Positions 49,151 to 59,416 are shown, counted from the first letter of the stretch. The stretch: DNA of 64,000 nt from Chromobacterium alticapitis (GCF_002924365.1 NZ_PQWB01000017.1:113289-177288); one strand, 5' to 3'. Numbers and translations are program-made. The notes: generated from the letters alone by a model not told the origin.

Positions 49151-49182
49151 GCGGAAGCCCGGTTTTATCGGGCGTTCCGCCT
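49150..49182. terminator. Hairpin after the B12 radical SAM gene
   Basis: GGCGGAA-CCC pairs with GGG-TTCCGCC around a GGTTTTATC loop, immediately past the stop codon. It is the same stem as after mnmE (26243-26270). Confidence 0.55.
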
Positions 49183-49756
49183 TGTACGCGATTCCGGCAT
49201 CACCCTGGCCCTTGTCGGGCGGACTTCCCGCTCTCGAGGCCGCCGAGTAGGGCGGGCAGGCCTTAATGCCTTGCCCGCGATATCCCATCCCTCTCCCCAA
49301 CCCCTCTCCCGCGGGGGGAGAGGGGCTCTCGCTGAGCCGGCCATGTTTGCCATGGGCGCTCTCATCCTTCCCCTCCCTGACGATGCCCATCTCGTAGGGC
49401 GGGCAGGCCTTAAGGCCTTGCCCGCGATATCCCACCCTTCTCCCCAACCCCTCTCCCGCGGGGGGCGAGGGGCTCTCGCTGAGCCGGCCATGTTTGCCAT
49501 GGGCGCTCTCATCCTTCCCCTCCCTGACGATGCCCATCTCGTAGGGCGGGCAGGCCTTAAGGCCTTGCCCGCGATATCCCACCCTTCTCCCCAACCCCTC
49601 TCCCGCGGGGGGGAGGGGCTTTTCCGCTTGTGCGTAGCACGGGTTGGCCGGGTAGACCATGCCCGCGCCGCCCGTTGGGCAATCAAGCAACTTCTCCCCA
49701 AACCACCCCGGCCATGCCAAAATGGCAGATTCCGACATTTGTCCGCGAGCATAGCC
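49183..49756. repeat. Tandem 147-bp repeat in spacer
   Basis: Units beginning GTAGGGCGGGCAGGCCTTA start at 49247, 49394 and 49541, an exact 147-bp period. Each has the CCCCAACCCCTCTCCCGCGG hairpin block and, in the first two, the GAGCCGGCCATGTTTGCCAT segment. Because 147 is a multiple of three, a long artificial frame runs through; it is not coding. Confidence 0.85.
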
Positions 49757-50407
49757 ATGGCCCTGAAATACCACGTGATTCCGGTCACCCCGTTTGCCCA
49801 GAACTGCAGCGTGCTGTGGTGCAGCGTCAGCCGCCAGGCGGCCATCGTGGACGCGGGCGGCGATATTGAGCGGATTCGCGCCTGGGTGGACGGCCAGGGC
49901 CTGACGGTGGAGAAGCTGCTGCTGACCCACGGCCACATCGACCACGCCGGCGGCGCGGCCAAGCTGGCCGAGGCGTTGGGCGTGGAAATCGAAGGACCGC
50001 AGCGCGCGGAAAGCTTTTGGCTGGACCAGCTGCCCACCCAGGGCCAGATGTTCGGCTTCCCGCGCAGCGAGGCCTTCGCGCCGCAGCGCTGGCTGGAAGA
50101 GGGCGATGTCGTGACCGTCGGCCAGGAAACGCTGCAAGTGATCCACTGCCCCGGCCACACGCCGGGCCACGTGGTGTTCTACAGCCCCACGGCCGGCCTG
50201 CTGGTGGCGGGCGACGTGCTGTTCCAGGGCTCCATCGGCCGCACGGACTTCCCCATGGGCAGCCATCAGCAGCTGATAGACGCCATCCAGCAAAAGCTGT
50301 TCATCCTGCCGGACGCCACCACGGTGATTCCCGGCCACGGCCCCTTCACCACCATAGGCGCGGAAAAGCGCGGCAACCCCTATGTCGCCGATCCGCGCTA
50401 CCGCTGA
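49757..50407 (+). CDS. MBL-fold metallo-hydrolase
   Basis: Encodes 216 residues from MALKYHVIPVTPFAQNCSVL, the standard start for this glyoxalase II-like (YcbL) group. The frame can be extended upstream only through the tandem repeat. Metal ligands are THGHIDHAGG, the later His in CPGHTPGHVVF, the Asp in VAGDVLF and the His in IPGHGP. It probably hydrolyses thioesters such as lactoylglutathione; the substrate is unproven. The stop overlaps the next start (TGATG). Confidence 0.93.
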   Translation: MALKYHVIPVTPFAQNCSVLWCSVSRQAAIVDAGGDIERIRAWVDGQGLTVEKLLLTHGHIDHAGGAAKLAEALGVEIEGPQRAESFWLDQLPTQGQMFGFPRSEAFAPQRWLEEGDVVTVGQETLQVIHCPGHTPGHVVFYSPTAGLLVAGDVLFQGSIGRTDFPMGSHQQLIDAIQQKLFILPDATTVIPGHGPFTTIGAEKRGNPYVADPRYR

Positions 50408-50724
50408 TGCCGCCTGAGTTTGCCCGCCGCGTGCTGGCGTTACTGGCCCAGGTGCCGCCGGGCCGTGTCGTCAGCTACGGCGTGCTGGCCGAACTGGCCG
50501 GCTACCCGCGCCATTCGCGCCATGTCGGCCATCTGCTGGGGCATTTGCCGGACGGCGTATCCGCGGCCTGGCATCGCGTCGTCGGCGCGGGCGGACGGCT
50601 ATCCCGCCCGGGCAGCGAACATGCCGACTGGCAGCGCCTGCTGCTGGAGGAAGAAGGTGTTGCATTTCATGTCAGCGGCAAAGTCGATATGCGCGCCTGC
50701 GAGTGGACTGGCTGGATAGTTTGA
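50407..50724 (+). CDS. Alkyltransferase-like (ATL) protein, MGMT family
   Basis: The 105-residue protein has the MGMT DNA-binding fold (VPPGRVVSYGVLAELAGYPR) and SRHVGHLLGHLP. The active-site Cys of the PCHRV motif is replaced by Trp (AWHRVVGAGG), the hallmark of alkyltransferase-like proteins such as E. coli YbaZ. These bind O6-alkylguanine without removing the alkyl group and pass the lesion to nucleotide excision repair. It is coupled to the MBL gene. Confidence 0.92.
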   Translation: MPPEFARRVLALLAQVPPGRVVSYGVLAELAGYPRHSRHVGHLLGHLPDGVSAAWHRVVGAGGRLSRPGSEHADWQRLLLEEEGVAFHVSGKVDMRACEWTGWIV

Positions 50725-50969
50725 CCTGAAACAAACTAGAATTCCGCTTGCGCTCAGATACTTATCTCTACGTGGAGATATTTCCATGTGGCATTTGTGC
50801 AACGATTTGTAATACTGATGTCATTTTGCTACAACAGAAACACGTTTCTTTGCAGAAAAACGACAGAACTGTGACAAATCGTTTGCGTAAGGCCATTTCT
50901 GGGACTATTCTGCGCGGCGCTCGCCGACCCTGTCGGTCGCTTACTACACGAAAATAGTCTGGTGAAACA
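50725..50969 (+). promoter_or_regulatory. Upstream region of the OmpK/Tsx porin
   Basis: A dyad TATCTC-N6-GAGATA lies at 50763-50780. A possible promoter is TTGCGT (50883-50888), 17 bp, TATTCT (50906-50911), leaving a leader of about 55 bp with a GC hairpin before the start codon. Confidence 0.4.
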
Positions 50970-51749
50970 ATGAATACTCGCAAAACCTTGCTGGCCGCCT
51001 CCCTGCTGGCCGCTTCCGCTCTGGCTCACGCTGATTACACCTTTACCGACGTTAGCTTCAACCAGCTGAACTGGTCCGACAGCACCCTGGAAAAGACTCA
51101 GGCTGCTCCGTTCGGCGCCAAGCGCAATTTCCAATATCTGGAAGCTGAAGGCGGCATGGGCCGTTCCTGGGGCGATGTATATGGTTTCTTCGACCTGGAA
51201 AACTGGAATCGCAACGACAAGGAAATGCCGGCCGGCGACCGTCGTTACACCACCAAGGTAGTCGCTCGTTTCAACATCACCGACATCGGCGGCGTGCCGG
51301 TCAAGCTGTACACCCACGTATACGACACTCGTGGCTACAACTTCTTCGACCAAAACCGCGTACTGGGTCTGGGTACCGACCTGTCCTTCGGCAAGGTATG
51401 GTTCAAGCCCTTCCTGGGTATGCACCAAGAGTTGAAGTATGGCACTGGCGCGCATCGCAACGGCTGGATGACCGGCTATGTGGCAGGTTTTGACTTCACC
51501 GCCTTCGGCCAACCGTTCTCCATGACCCAATGGCACGAAACCGAATTCGGCCGCTCCAACTACTTCGTAGGCGTTGCGCAGCCGAATGGCGTAGTGAACA
51601 AGCGTACTGGCCAAAACGGTGCCGTGTCTCTGTGGTGGAACGCGACCAAGTCCTTCACTGCTGGCGTTCAATACCGCTACGCTGTGAACAAGCTGGGCAT
51701 CGCCGGCAACGAAAACGCGATGATTTACACCGCCAAGTACAACTTCTAA
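50970..51749 (+). CDS. OmpK/Tsx-type outer-membrane channel
   Basis: Encodes 259 residues. A signal peptide ends at ALAHA, leaving a mature protein beginning DYTFTDVSFNQLNWSDSTLE. Alternating hydrophobic strands with aromatic girdles (WGDVYGFFDLENW, SYFVGVAQ-like and KSFTAGVQYRYAVNKLG) and the terminal YNF fit a 12-strand nucleoside-specific channel of the OmpK/Tsx family. Codon usage looks optimised and GC is slightly lower than neighbours, suggesting high expression. A strong terminator follows. Confidence 0.9.
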   Translation: MNTRKTLLAASLLAASALAHADYTFTDVSFNQLNWSDSTLEKTQAAPFGAKRNFQYLEAEGGMGRSWGDVYGFFDLENWNRNDKEMPAGDRRYTTKVVARFNITDIGGVPVKLYTHVYDTRGYNFFDQNRVLGLGTDLSFGKVWFKPFLGMHQELKYGTGAHRNGWMTGYVAGFDFTAFGQPFSMTQWHETEFGRSNYFVGVAQPNGVVNKRTGQNGAVSLWWNATKSFTAGVQYRYAVNKLGIAGNENAMIYTAKYNF

Positions 51750-51808
51750 TAAGAAGTTTTCCGGCTTGCTTCGGCGGGCCTGGATGGCGGCTTGCCGCCC
51801 TTGCTCCA

Positions 51809-51837
51809 CCCCCGCCCCGCGCGGGGGTTTTGTTTTG
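51809..51837 (+). terminator. Porin gene terminator
   Basis: CCCCC (51809-51813) pairs with GGGGG (51823-51827), with an inner CCCCGC/GCGGGG alternative, followed by TTTTGTTTTG. Confidence 0.75.
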
Positions 51838-51906
51838 TGCGGGTGCCCGACAGGCGGGGCGAACTGCTATAATCCGCCCTTAAATTCAACGGCCTGGCAT
51901 GTTTTG

Positions 51907-53781
51907 ATGAACGTTTTTTACGAAGAGAGCGGCAGTTTCAAGGTGGGCAGCATTGTGTCGCGCAGCGACGCCAGCCTGCAGGTGGATACCCAGCACGGCA
52001 AGCGCGCCAAGCTGAAGAGCGCCAACGTGTTCCTGGAATTCAATTCGCCGCTGGCGGACTTTTTGCCAGCGGCGGAAAAGCTGGCGGCCGACATCGATCT
52101 GGACTTCCTGTGGGAATGCAGCCCCGACGACGAGTTCGGCTACCAGGACCTGGCCGCCGACTACTTCGGCCATGAGCCGTCCCCCTTCGAGGCCGCCGCG
52201 CTGATCAGCAGCCTGCACGGCGCGCCCATGTACTTCTACAAGAAGGGCAAGGGCCGCTACAAGAAGGCGCCGCAAGAGGCGCTGCAAGCCGCGCTGGCCG
52301 GCGTGGAGCGCAAAAAGCGCGAGCAGGCGCAGATAGACGGCTGGGTGAGCCAGCTGAAGGCCGGCGAATTGCCGGAAGCCATCCGCTCGCAGCTGATGCA
52401 GCTGTTGTGGAAACCCGACAAGAACACGCTGGAATTCAAAGCCTTCGACCAGGCCAGCCGCGAAACCGGCCTGCCGCCGCTGCGTCTGGCGGACAAGGTG
52501 GGCGGCATCCCGTCGGTGCCGGACTACCTGATGGCCGGTTTCCAGATGGAGTTCTTCCCCAAGGGCATAGGTTTCGGCAAGTACGCGCCGCCGCTGGAGG
52601 CGCCGGAGCTGCCGGTTTCATCGGCCCAGGCCTTCTCCATCGACGATGCCAACACCACCGAGATCGACGACGCGCTGTCGGTCGAAGACCTGCCCAACGG
52701 CAACAAGCGCGTCGGCATCCACATCGCCGCGCCGACGCTGGGCGTGCCGCTGGATTCCGACATCGAGAAGATGGTGTTGTCGCGCCTCTCCACCGCCTAC
52801 TTCCCCGGCGACAAGATCACCATGCTGCCGGACGACGTGGTGCAGGCCTTCACGCTGCAGGAAGGCCGCGCCTGCCCGGCGTTCTCGCTGTATGCCGAGG
52901 TAACGCCTGAATTCGAGCCGGTGGCCTTCGAGAACCGTATCGAGAAGGTGCATATCGCCGCCAACCTGCGCCACGCCGAGCTGGAGCAGGTGTTCAACGA
53001 GGATACGCTGGCCAATGATCCGGGCGTCGACTACCCGTTCAAGCGCGAACTGACCTGGCTGTGGCAGTTCGCCGAGGCGCTGGAGAAGCGCCGCGGCAAG
53101 TATGATCCCACTCGTCCGGTGCAGCATGATTACAACATCGACGTGGCCGACGGCCAGGTGTCCATCACCATCCGCAAGCGCGGCGCGCCGATGGACAAGC
53201 TGGTGTCCGAGCTGATGATCCTGGCCAACAGCGAATGGGGCCGCATGCTGGCCGAGGCCGACATTCCGGCCATGTACCGCGCCCAGAGCATGGGCAAGGT
53301 GCGCATGACCACCCGGCCCGAGCCGCATATGGGCCTGGGCGTGGCGCAATACGCCTGGAGCACCTCGCCGCTGCGCCGCGCCAGCGACTTCATCAACCAG
53401 CGCCAGCTGGCGGCCATGATACGCGGGGAGAAGCCGCAGTTCGCCCAGGGCGACGCCATGCTGTTCGCCATTCTGCGCGACTTCGACGCCACCTACGGCG
53501 GCTATCTGTCCTTCCAGGACAAGATGGAATACTACTGGTGCCTGAAGTATCTGCTGCAGGAAAACATCACCGAGCCGACCGCCGCCGTGATCAAGGAAGA
53601 CCTGGTGCGCATAGACGGCCTGCCGCTGCGCCTGCGCATTCCGGGCCTGCCGGAACTGGCGCGCGGCGACCGCATCCAGCTGTCGGTGGTGAAGGTGGAC
53701 CTGCTGACCCAGGACGTGGAGCTGCGCTACACCGGCCGCCTGGATCATGTGGAAGAGGATCTGGAAGACGAGGAAGGCTAA
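51907..53781 (+). CDS. RNase II/RNB-domain exoribonuclease
   Basis: The 624-residue protein starts MNVFYEESGSFKVGSIVSR. The RNB catalytic core (about 235-530) has the metal-binding Asp cluster FSIDDANTTEIDDALSVEDL and HIAAPTLGVPLDSDIEK. A C-terminal S1-like stretch (GDRIQLSVVKVDLLTQDVEL) ends the protein before an acidic tail. It degrades single-stranded RNA 3' to 5'. It is shorter and more diverged than E. coli RNase II (Rnb) or RNase R. A longer upstream frame overlaps the porin terminator and is rejected. Confidence 0.9.
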   Translation: MNVFYEESGSFKVGSIVSRSDASLQVDTQHGKRAKLKSANVFLEFNSPLADFLPAAEKLAADIDLDFLWECSPDDEFGYQDLAADYFGHEPSPFEAAALISSLHGAPMYFYKKGKGRYKKAPQEALQAALAGVERKKREQAQIDGWVSQLKAGELPEAIRSQLMQLLWKPDKNTLEFKAFDQASRETGLPPLRLADKVGGIPSVPDYLMAGFQMEFFPKGIGFGKYAPPLEAPELPVSSAQAFSIDDANTTEIDDALSVEDLPNGNKRVGIHIAAPTLGVPLDSDIEKMVLSRLSTAYFPGDKITMLPDDVVQAFTLQEGRACPAFSLYAEVTPEFEPVAFENRIEKVHIAANLRHAELEQVFNEDTLANDPGVDYPFKRELTWLWQFAEALEKRRGKYDPTRPVQHDYNIDVADGQVSITIRKRGAPMDKLVSELMILANSEWGRMLAEADIPAMYRAQSMGKVRMTTRPEPHMGLGVAQYAWSTSPLRRASDFINQRQLAAMIRGEKPQFAQGDAMLFAILRDFDATYGGYLSFQDKMEYYWCLKYLLQENITEPTAAVIKEDLVRIDGLPLRLRIPGLPELARGDRIQLSVVKVDLLTQDVELRYTGRLDHVEEDLEDEEG

Positions 53782-53817
53782 GCCTTCTCGCTTTCCGCTA
53801 GCAAAACAGCCGCCGCG

Positions 53818-53839
53818 CCGCCAGGCCCGGCGGTTTTTT
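53818..53839 (+). terminator. RNB gene terminator
   Basis: CCGCC (53818-53822) pairs with GGCGG (53829-53833), followed by TTTTTT. Confidence 0.8.
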
Positions 53840-54256
53840 CATGCAAACTGCCGGGGCCTATGCCCATCTGCGCGCGGCTGGCCATTTTGGCAAGGTGGCG
53901 CTCCGAGTCGGCGGCTAGGCGTCCTCCGCTGTTGCGTCCGCGCCGCAGCGGCGGTTCTGGCGCGCGCTTCTTTTGGCGGGGCGCGGCGATGGCGAACCGG
54001 CGGCGGAATCGCTGATTCCGCGTTGCGGCGGCTGGCCGCGCGGCTTGCGGGCGGGCGCTGGCGAGTGGTTTGCCGCTGGTTTGGCCAAGCCTGTTTGGCG
54101 GTTTTAATTCAGACGTTCGATTGAAATTGCGATGACGATGAATTAACGTCAAGGCTGCAATCCCGTCGCATCGCATGCCGTCGTTTCATTCGCATTCCCA
54201 CGATAAAAACAGTCATCCGCCGCAATGCCCGCCGCTGCGGCGACAGGAGGAGAAAC
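53840..54256. other. Gene-free spacer before fadD-like gene
   Basis: About 417 bp of very GC-rich sequence with an AT-richer segment near 54100-54150 that may hold the downstream promoter. No gene or clear regulatory site was recognised. Confidence 0.4.
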
Positions 54257-55912
54257 ATGCAGGACTTTGCCCGCCATCCGGGAGCGCCGGAGCGCATAGA
54301 GGCGCTGCCGGCCCAGTCTCTGGGCCAGATGCTGGCGCAGGCCGTGGCCCGCCATGCCGCACAAACCGCTTTCCACAATATGGGGCGCAACCTGTCCTAT
54401 CGCGAGCTGGACCGCCAAAGCGCCAGGCTGGCGGATTATTTCCGCCAGACGCTGAAGCTGGCGCCGGGCGACCGCGTCGCCTTGATGATGCCCAATCTGC
54501 TGCAATACCCGGTGGCCTTGTACGCGGCGTTGCGCGCGGGTCTGGTGGCGGTCAACGTCAATCCGCTGTACACCGCGCGGGAGCTGCATCACCAGCTGGC
54601 CGATTCCGGCGCCGCCGTCATCGTGGCGCTGGAGAATTTCGCGTCTGTGGTGGAAGAGGCCAAGACGGGCACGCCGTTGCGGCACGTCATCGTCACCGCG
54701 GCGGGCGATATGCTGCCCGCGCCCAAGCGCTGGCTGGTCAATGCCGTGGTCAAGCATGTGAAGAAGCTGGTGCCGGCTTACCGCCTGCCCGGCGCCATTC
54801 GCTTTCGCGACGCGCTGGCGGCGGGCCGGGCCGACCGCTGGCGCGACGAGCCGCGCGGCCTGGACGATCTGGCCATTCTGCAATACACCGGCGGCACCAC
54901 CGGCATATCCAAGGGCGCGATGCTGACGCACCGCAATCTATTGGCCAATGTCGAGCAGGCCAGGCTGGTATTGGGCGAGGCTTTGCCGGAGGGGCGGGCG
55001 GTGGTGGCCACCCCGCTGCCGCTGTATCACGTGTTCGCGCTGACGGTGAACTGCTTTCTGGTGACCCGCTTGGGCGGCAACAGCCTGCTGATCACCAATC
55101 CGCGCGATCTGGACGGCCTGGTGGCCGAGCTGGCCAAGCATCCGGTCAACGCGTTTACCGGCGTCAACACCCTGTTCAATGCCCTGACTCACCATCCCGG
55201 CTTCGCCAAGCTCGATTTCTCCCGCTGGAAAGTCAGCATTGGCGGCGGCGCGGCGGTGCAGCGCGCGGTGGCGGAAAGCTGGTCCAAGCTCACCGGCTTG
55301 ACGCTGCTGGAAGGCTATGGCCTGACGGAGGCCTCGCCGCTGGTGGCGGTCAACGCCTTGGCGACCGGCCATTACACCGGCACCGTCGGCCTGCCGGTGC
55401 CGGGCACAGAGGTGAGCTTGCGCGACGACGCCGGCCAGCCGGCGGCGGATGGCGAACCGGGCGAGGTGTGCGTGCGCGGGCCGCAGGTGATGGCCGGCTA
55501 CTGGCAACGGCCGGAGGAGACGGCCAAGGTGTTCCATGCCGACGGCTTCTTCGCCACCGGCGACATCGGCGTCCGCACCCCCGACGGCCTGCTCAAGCTG
55601 GTGGACCGCAAGAAGGACATGGTGCTGGTATCCGGCTTCAATGTGTATCCGAACGAGATCGAGGACGTGGTGGCCCAGCATCCGGGCGTGCGCGAGGTGG
55701 CTTGCATAGGCGTGCCGGACGAGCGCAGCGGCGAGGCGGTGAAGATCGTGGTGGTGCGCAAGGACGCGGCTTTGCAGGCCGACGAACTGCTGCGCTTTTG
55801 CCGCGAAAACCTGACCGGCTACAAGGTGCCGCGCCACGTCGAGTTCCGCGAGGAGCTGCCCAAGTCCAATGTCGGGAAGATATTGCGGCGCGAGCTGCGC
55901 CAGCCGGCTTGA
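54257..55912 (+). CDS. Long-chain fatty acid-CoA ligase (FadD-like)
   Basis: Encodes 551 residues behind GGAGGAG. ANL-superfamily motifs are YTGGTTGISKGAMLTH (ATP-binding loop, about 213-228), GYGLTEASP, and the C-terminal hinge and catalytic Lys in KSNVGKILRREL. DRKKDMVLVSGFNVYPNEIE matches acyl-CoA synthetases of the FadD type. It activates fatty acids to acyl-CoA at the inner membrane. Substrate length is not deducible. It stands as a single gene. Confidence 0.92.
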   Translation: MQDFARHPGAPERIEALPAQSLGQMLAQAVARHAAQTAFHNMGRNLSYRELDRQSARLADYFRQTLKLAPGDRVALMMPNLLQYPVALYAALRAGLVAVNVNPLYTARELHHQLADSGAAVIVALENFASVVEEAKTGTPLRHVIVTAAGDMLPAPKRWLVNAVVKHVKKLVPAYRLPGAIRFRDALAAGRADRWRDEPRGLDDLAILQYTGGTTGISKGAMLTHRNLLANVEQARLVLGEALPEGRAVVATPLPLYHVFALTVNCFLVTRLGGNSLLITNPRDLDGLVAELAKHPVNAFTGVNTLFNALTHHPGFAKLDFSRWKVSIGGGAAVQRAVAESWSKLTGLTLLEGYGLTEASPLVAVNALATGHYTGTVGLPVPGTEVSLRDDAGQPAADGEPGEVCVRGPQVMAGYWQRPEETAKVFHADGFFATGDIGVRTPDGLLKLVDRKKDMVLVSGFNVYPNEIEDVVAQHPGVREVACIGVPDERSGEAVKIVVVRKDAALQADELLRFCRENLTGYKVPRHVEFREELPKSNVGKILRRELRQPA

Positions 55913-55950
55913 GTCCAGGGCAGGCTGCGCTGGCGCGGGCGTTGGAGGGA

Positions 55951-56775
55951 TCAGAACAGCTCGTCCACCAGGGTGCTGGACTGCTGCAGCTGGTCTATCG
56001 CGCTTTCCACCCGCTCGCGCTCCAGGTTCAGCCGCTCCAGCACCCGGTCCGGCAGGCTGGCCAGCATTTCCTCGCTGGGCATGCCGTGGCGGAAGCCGGA
56101 CACGATGCAGCTGGTCAGGCCGATCAGCAGCGCGAACGGCGAGGCGTCTTCGTTCAGCAGGTCATGCTGGTTCAGAATGGCCTCCTGGATCTCGTCCGGA
56201 AAGCTCCAGCGCCTGGCCAGCTCCGCGCCCAGCACGGTCAGGTCCAGGCCCAGCAGCATGCGCTCGGCGGCGATGCGGTCGGCGCCGCCGGCGATGATGC
56301 GCTCCACTTGGCGCGCCTGCTCCGGCGCGGCGACATACAACACGAGCTCGCCGATATTGGACAGCAGGCCGCAGGTATAGCCCAATTGCGGGTCCTGCCC
56401 GCACAAGCGGGACAGCAGCTTGGCGGTGTTGGCCATGGCGAAGCTGCGCAGCCAGAACGACCGCATGTCGAAGCCGGGTATGCCCAGCGTGGCCCCGGTG
56501 ATGCCGGAGGCGATCACTAGCACCCTGAGGTTGTCGAAACCCAGCAGCAGCACCGCGTCGTCCAGCGAGCCCACCCGGCGGCTGCCGCCGAAGCGCGCGC
56601 TATTGGCCAGGCGCAGCACGCGCGCGCTGAGCACCTGGTCGTGCATCACCATGTCGGTGATGTCGCCGATGTTGACGTCGTTGCGATGGAAGCTGGCCAT
56701 CAGCTCCTGCACTACCTTGGGCACCATGGGCAGCTTGCCGGACGCCTTGTCGAAAATTTCCGCCACTTGCATCAT
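55951..56775 (-). CDS. HDOD-domain signalling protein
   Basis: Encodes 274 residues from [20 protein letters not shown]; longer starts lack a ribosome site. The HDOD domain covers about 15-210, with [18 protein letters not shown] and [21 protein letters not shown] proteins resemble HD phosphohydrolases but lack full metal sites and act in signalling, for instance c-di-GMP or type IV pilus control. No other domain is attached. It is divergent from a chemoreceptor gene. Confidence 0.9.
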   Translation of the reverse strand: MMQVAEIFDKASGKLPMVPKVVQELMASFHRNDVNIGDITDMVMHDQVLSARVLRLANSARFGGSRRVGSLDDAVLLLGFDNLRVLVIASGITGATLGIPGFDMRSFWLRSFAMANTAKLLSRLCGQDPQLGYTCGLLSNIGELVLYVAAPEQARQVERIIAGGADRIAAERMLLGLDLTVLGAELARRWSFPDEIQEAILNQHDLLNEDASPFALLIGLTSCIVSGFRHGMPSEEMLASLPDRVLERLNLERERVESAIDQLQQSSTLVDELF

Positions 56776-56954
56776 TTTTTCCCGCCAGCCTTGCAGGTTT
56801 GAGCTTAGGCAATCGCGCGGGAAAGAAAAGCCGCGCGAGCACATCGTTTTGCGCATCGTTCGGGCAAGGTCTATTTTTCAGCCATGGCGCGCGTAAACTA
56901 TTGATCGGACTGGATGGACTCCGCTTGCGCGCGCGGCTGCCCGGGAGAGCACTG

Positions 56955-58583
56955 ATGCTGTCGCAATTCTCAGTCAAACAAAAGCTGCTGTTGGGCTACG
57001 GCCTGTTGATCCTGATTCTGATCGCCATCGTATTCACCGCGGTTCTCAAGTTGAATGCGATACAGGCCAAGCAGGCGGAAATCACCGAGAACCGCTATCC
57101 CAAAGCCGCTTTGGCCAGCGGCGTGGTGTTGACCACATTCAAGATAGGCGCGCAAACGCGGGACGCCATCATGGCCAGCACGCCGCAGGCCATAGAAACC
57201 GCCATTACTCAAGTGGAGGCGCTGCGCGCGCAGAATACAGACAGCTTGAATCAGCTGGACAAAGTGCTGGTGGCGGCCAAGGGACGCGAGATTTTCGGGC
57301 GCGTGATGCAGACCCGCCATCAGTTGTCCGAACAGTACGCGCCGTTGTATGCGCTGATCCGAGGCGACAAGGACGCCGAGGCGCAGGCGTTTCTGCAGAA
57401 AAACTTCATTCCCGCCAACGAAGCTTTTTTGCAGACGCTGAACGAGTTGACGGCTTATGAAAATGACAAGGTGCAGCAGGCGGTGGAAGACAGCCGGGCG
57501 GCCCACAGCCAGGCGGTGAACATCATGTTGATTTCGTCTGGCGTGGCTTTGCTGGTGGCGGTGGCCATCGCGCTGACCATAGCCAATCTGGTCACCACGC
57601 CGCTGCGCAAGTCAGTCGCCCTGGTCCAGCATATCCAGCAGGGCGACCTGTCCGGTGCGGACGAGCCGCTGCAGCCTTCGCGCGACGAGGCGATGGAGAT
57701 CGCCCGCAATATCCAGAACATGCGGCAAGGCCTGCGCGAGGTGGTATCCGCCATTCAGGGCAACGCCAATCAGGTGTCCGACTCCGCTCACGAGCTGGCC
57801 AGCATGGCGCAGCAAGTGGCCACCGGCGCGCAGCGCCAATCCGAAGCGACGGCGGAGGCGGCGGCCACGATCGAGCAACTGACCGTCAGCATCAACCACG
57901 TGGCGGACAATTCCGACCAGGCCTCGCGCCAGGCCAAGGACGCGGGGGATTTGGCCTATCGCGGCGGGCACGCGGTGCAGGCCTCGGTCGGCAAGATCCA
58001 GTCAGTCAGCGAGGCGGTGGCGGCCACGTCGGAGGAGATGCGCGTGCTGACCGGGGAGGTGCAGCGGATAGGCAATATCGTCACGGTGATCCGCGACGTG
58101 GCGGATCAGACCAATCTGCTGGCGCTGAATGCGGCGATCGAGGCCGCGCGCGCCGGCGAGATGGGCCGCGGTTTCGCCGTGGTGGCGGATGAAGTGCGCA
58201 AGCTGGCCGAGCGCACAGCCAGTTCCGCGCGGGAAATCACCTTGATGATCACCGCCATCCAGCAAGGCGTGGAGAAGGTGGTGGGCAGCATGGAGCAGAG
58301 CCTGGCCAGCGTGGACGCGGTGAGCGGCAGCGCGCGCGAGGCCAGCTCCTCCATGGACGAGATCGAAAGCAGCACCCGTTCCATCGTCGGCACCATAGGC
58401 AATATCACCGGCGCGCTGGGCGAACAGCGCACCGCCAGCCTGAGCCTGGCGCAGAATATGGAGCAGGTGTCGCAGATGGCGGAGTCCAACAGCGCCACCG
58501 TCGAGGAGCTGGCCACGACCTCCAGCGAGCTGAACGCCTTGTCGCACGCCTTGCAGGGCGTGACCGCGCGCTTCAGGTTGTAG
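56955..58583 (+). CDS. Methyl-accepting chemotaxis protein
   Basis: Encodes 542 residues starting [19 protein letters not shown]. It has a transmembrane helix near 10-30, a helical-bundle periplasmic sensor (about 35-190), a second membrane helix ([20 protein letters not shown]), HAMP, and the cytoplasmic signalling domain. The conserved hairpin tip is [20 protein letters not shown]. The ligand is unknown. GGGAGAG precedes the ATG. It is divergent from the HDOD gene. Confidence 0.94.
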   Translation: MLSQFSVKQKLLLGYGLLILILIAIVFTAVLKLNAIQAKQAEITENRYPKAALASGVVLTTFKIGAQTRDAIMASTPQAIETAITQVEALRAQNTDSLNQLDKVLVAAKGREIFGRVMQTRHQLSEQYAPLYALIRGDKDAEAQAFLQKNFIPANEAFLQTLNELTAYENDKVQQAVEDSRAAHSQAVNIMLISSGVALLVAVAIALTIANLVTTPLRKSVALVQHIQQGDLSGADEPLQPSRDEAMEIARNIQNMRQGLREVVSAIQGNANQVSDSAHELASMAQQVATGAQRQSEATAEAAATIEQLTVSINHVADNSDQASRQAKDAGDLAYRGGHAVQASVGKIQSVSEAVAATSEEMRVLTGEVQRIGNIVTVIRDVADQTNLLALNAAIEAARAGEMGRGFAVVADEVRKLAERTASSAREITLMITAIQQGVEKVVGSMEQSLASVDAVSGSAREASSSMDEIESSTRSIVGTIGNITGALGEQRTASLSLAQNMEQVSQMAESNSATVEELATTSSELNALSHALQGVTARFRL

Positions 58584-58594
58584 CAGCCGGCAGC

Positions 58595-59416
58595 TTAGTA
58601 GGCGAAGCGCTCGCGCAGGTCCATCAGATTCAGTTCGTCCAGAATGGCCAGCTGGCGTTCGCGGGCGCTGCTCTTGCCCTTGCCGGTCTTCTTGGCGATG
58701 ATCAGCTCGTTCTTCATCGAGTGCTCCCAGCCGACCAGTTCGGTGACGGTCAGCTGGTAGCCGCGCGCTTCCAGTTGCAGGCAGCGCAGCACATTGGTCA
58801 GCTGGCTGCCGAACTCGCGGGTGTGGATGGGGTGGCGCCACAGCTCGGACAGCGGCGTCTTGCCGAAAGTCTCGTTCTTCTTCTGCCGCAGCACCGACGC
58901 CACCTCGGCCTGGCAGCACGGCACCAGCACGATGTACTGGGCGTCCTTGGCCAGCGCGAAGCGGATGGCGTCGTCGGTGGCGGTGTTGCAGGCGTGCAGC
59001 GCGGTGATGATGTCTACCTGTTCCGGCAGCTCGGTCGAGGTGATCGACTGCGCCACCGTCAGGTTCAGAAAGCCCATGCGCTCGAAGCCCAGGCGGTCGG
59101 CCAGCTCGCGCGACTTGTCCACCAGCTCCTGCCGCGTTTCCACGCCGTAGACATGCCCGGCGCCTTTGTCCTTCAGGAACAGGTCGTACAGGATGAAGCC
59201 GAGGTAGGACTTGCCGGCGCCGTGGTCGGCCAGCGTCATCGCGCCTTTCTTGTCCAGCACGTCGGCCATCAACGGCTCGATGAACTGGTACAGGTGGTAA
59301 ACCTGCTTCAGTTTGCGGCGGGTGTCCTGGTTGATCTTGCCGTCGCGGGTGAGGATGTGCAGCTCTTTGAGCAGCTCCAGCGATTGCTGGGGTTTGATTT
59401 CGGGAATCAGGCTCAT
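58595..59416 (-). CDS. SAM-dependent methyltransferase
   Basis: Encodes 273 residues from MSLIPEIKPQQSLELLKELH behind GGAGG. The class I SAM-binding motif is TLADHGAGKSYLGFIL (about 59-75). ALHACNTATDDAIRFAL and LVPCCQAEVA match the METTL25/GSTCD-like methyltransferase group whose substrates are unclear. It is a single gene, convergent with the chemoreceptor. Confidence 0.82.
   Translation of the reverse strand: MSLIPEIKPQQSLELLKELHILTRDGKINQDTRRKLKQVYHLYQFIEPLMADVLDKKGAMTLADHGAGKSYLGFILYDLFLKDKGAGHVYGVETRQELVDKSRELADRLGFERMGFLNLTVAQSITSTELPEQVDIITALHACNTATDDAIRFALAKDAQYIVLVPCCQAEVASVLRQKKNETFGKTPLSELWRHPIHTREFGSQLTNVLRCLQLEARGYQLTVTELVGWEHSMKNELIIAKKTGKGKSSARERQLAILDELNLMDLRERFAY

Noticed and set aside
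49271-49756. Long N-terminal extension of the MBL protein with repeated 49-residue blocks
   Set aside because: It is produced by the 147-bp spacer repeat being a multiple of three; the family start is at 49757.
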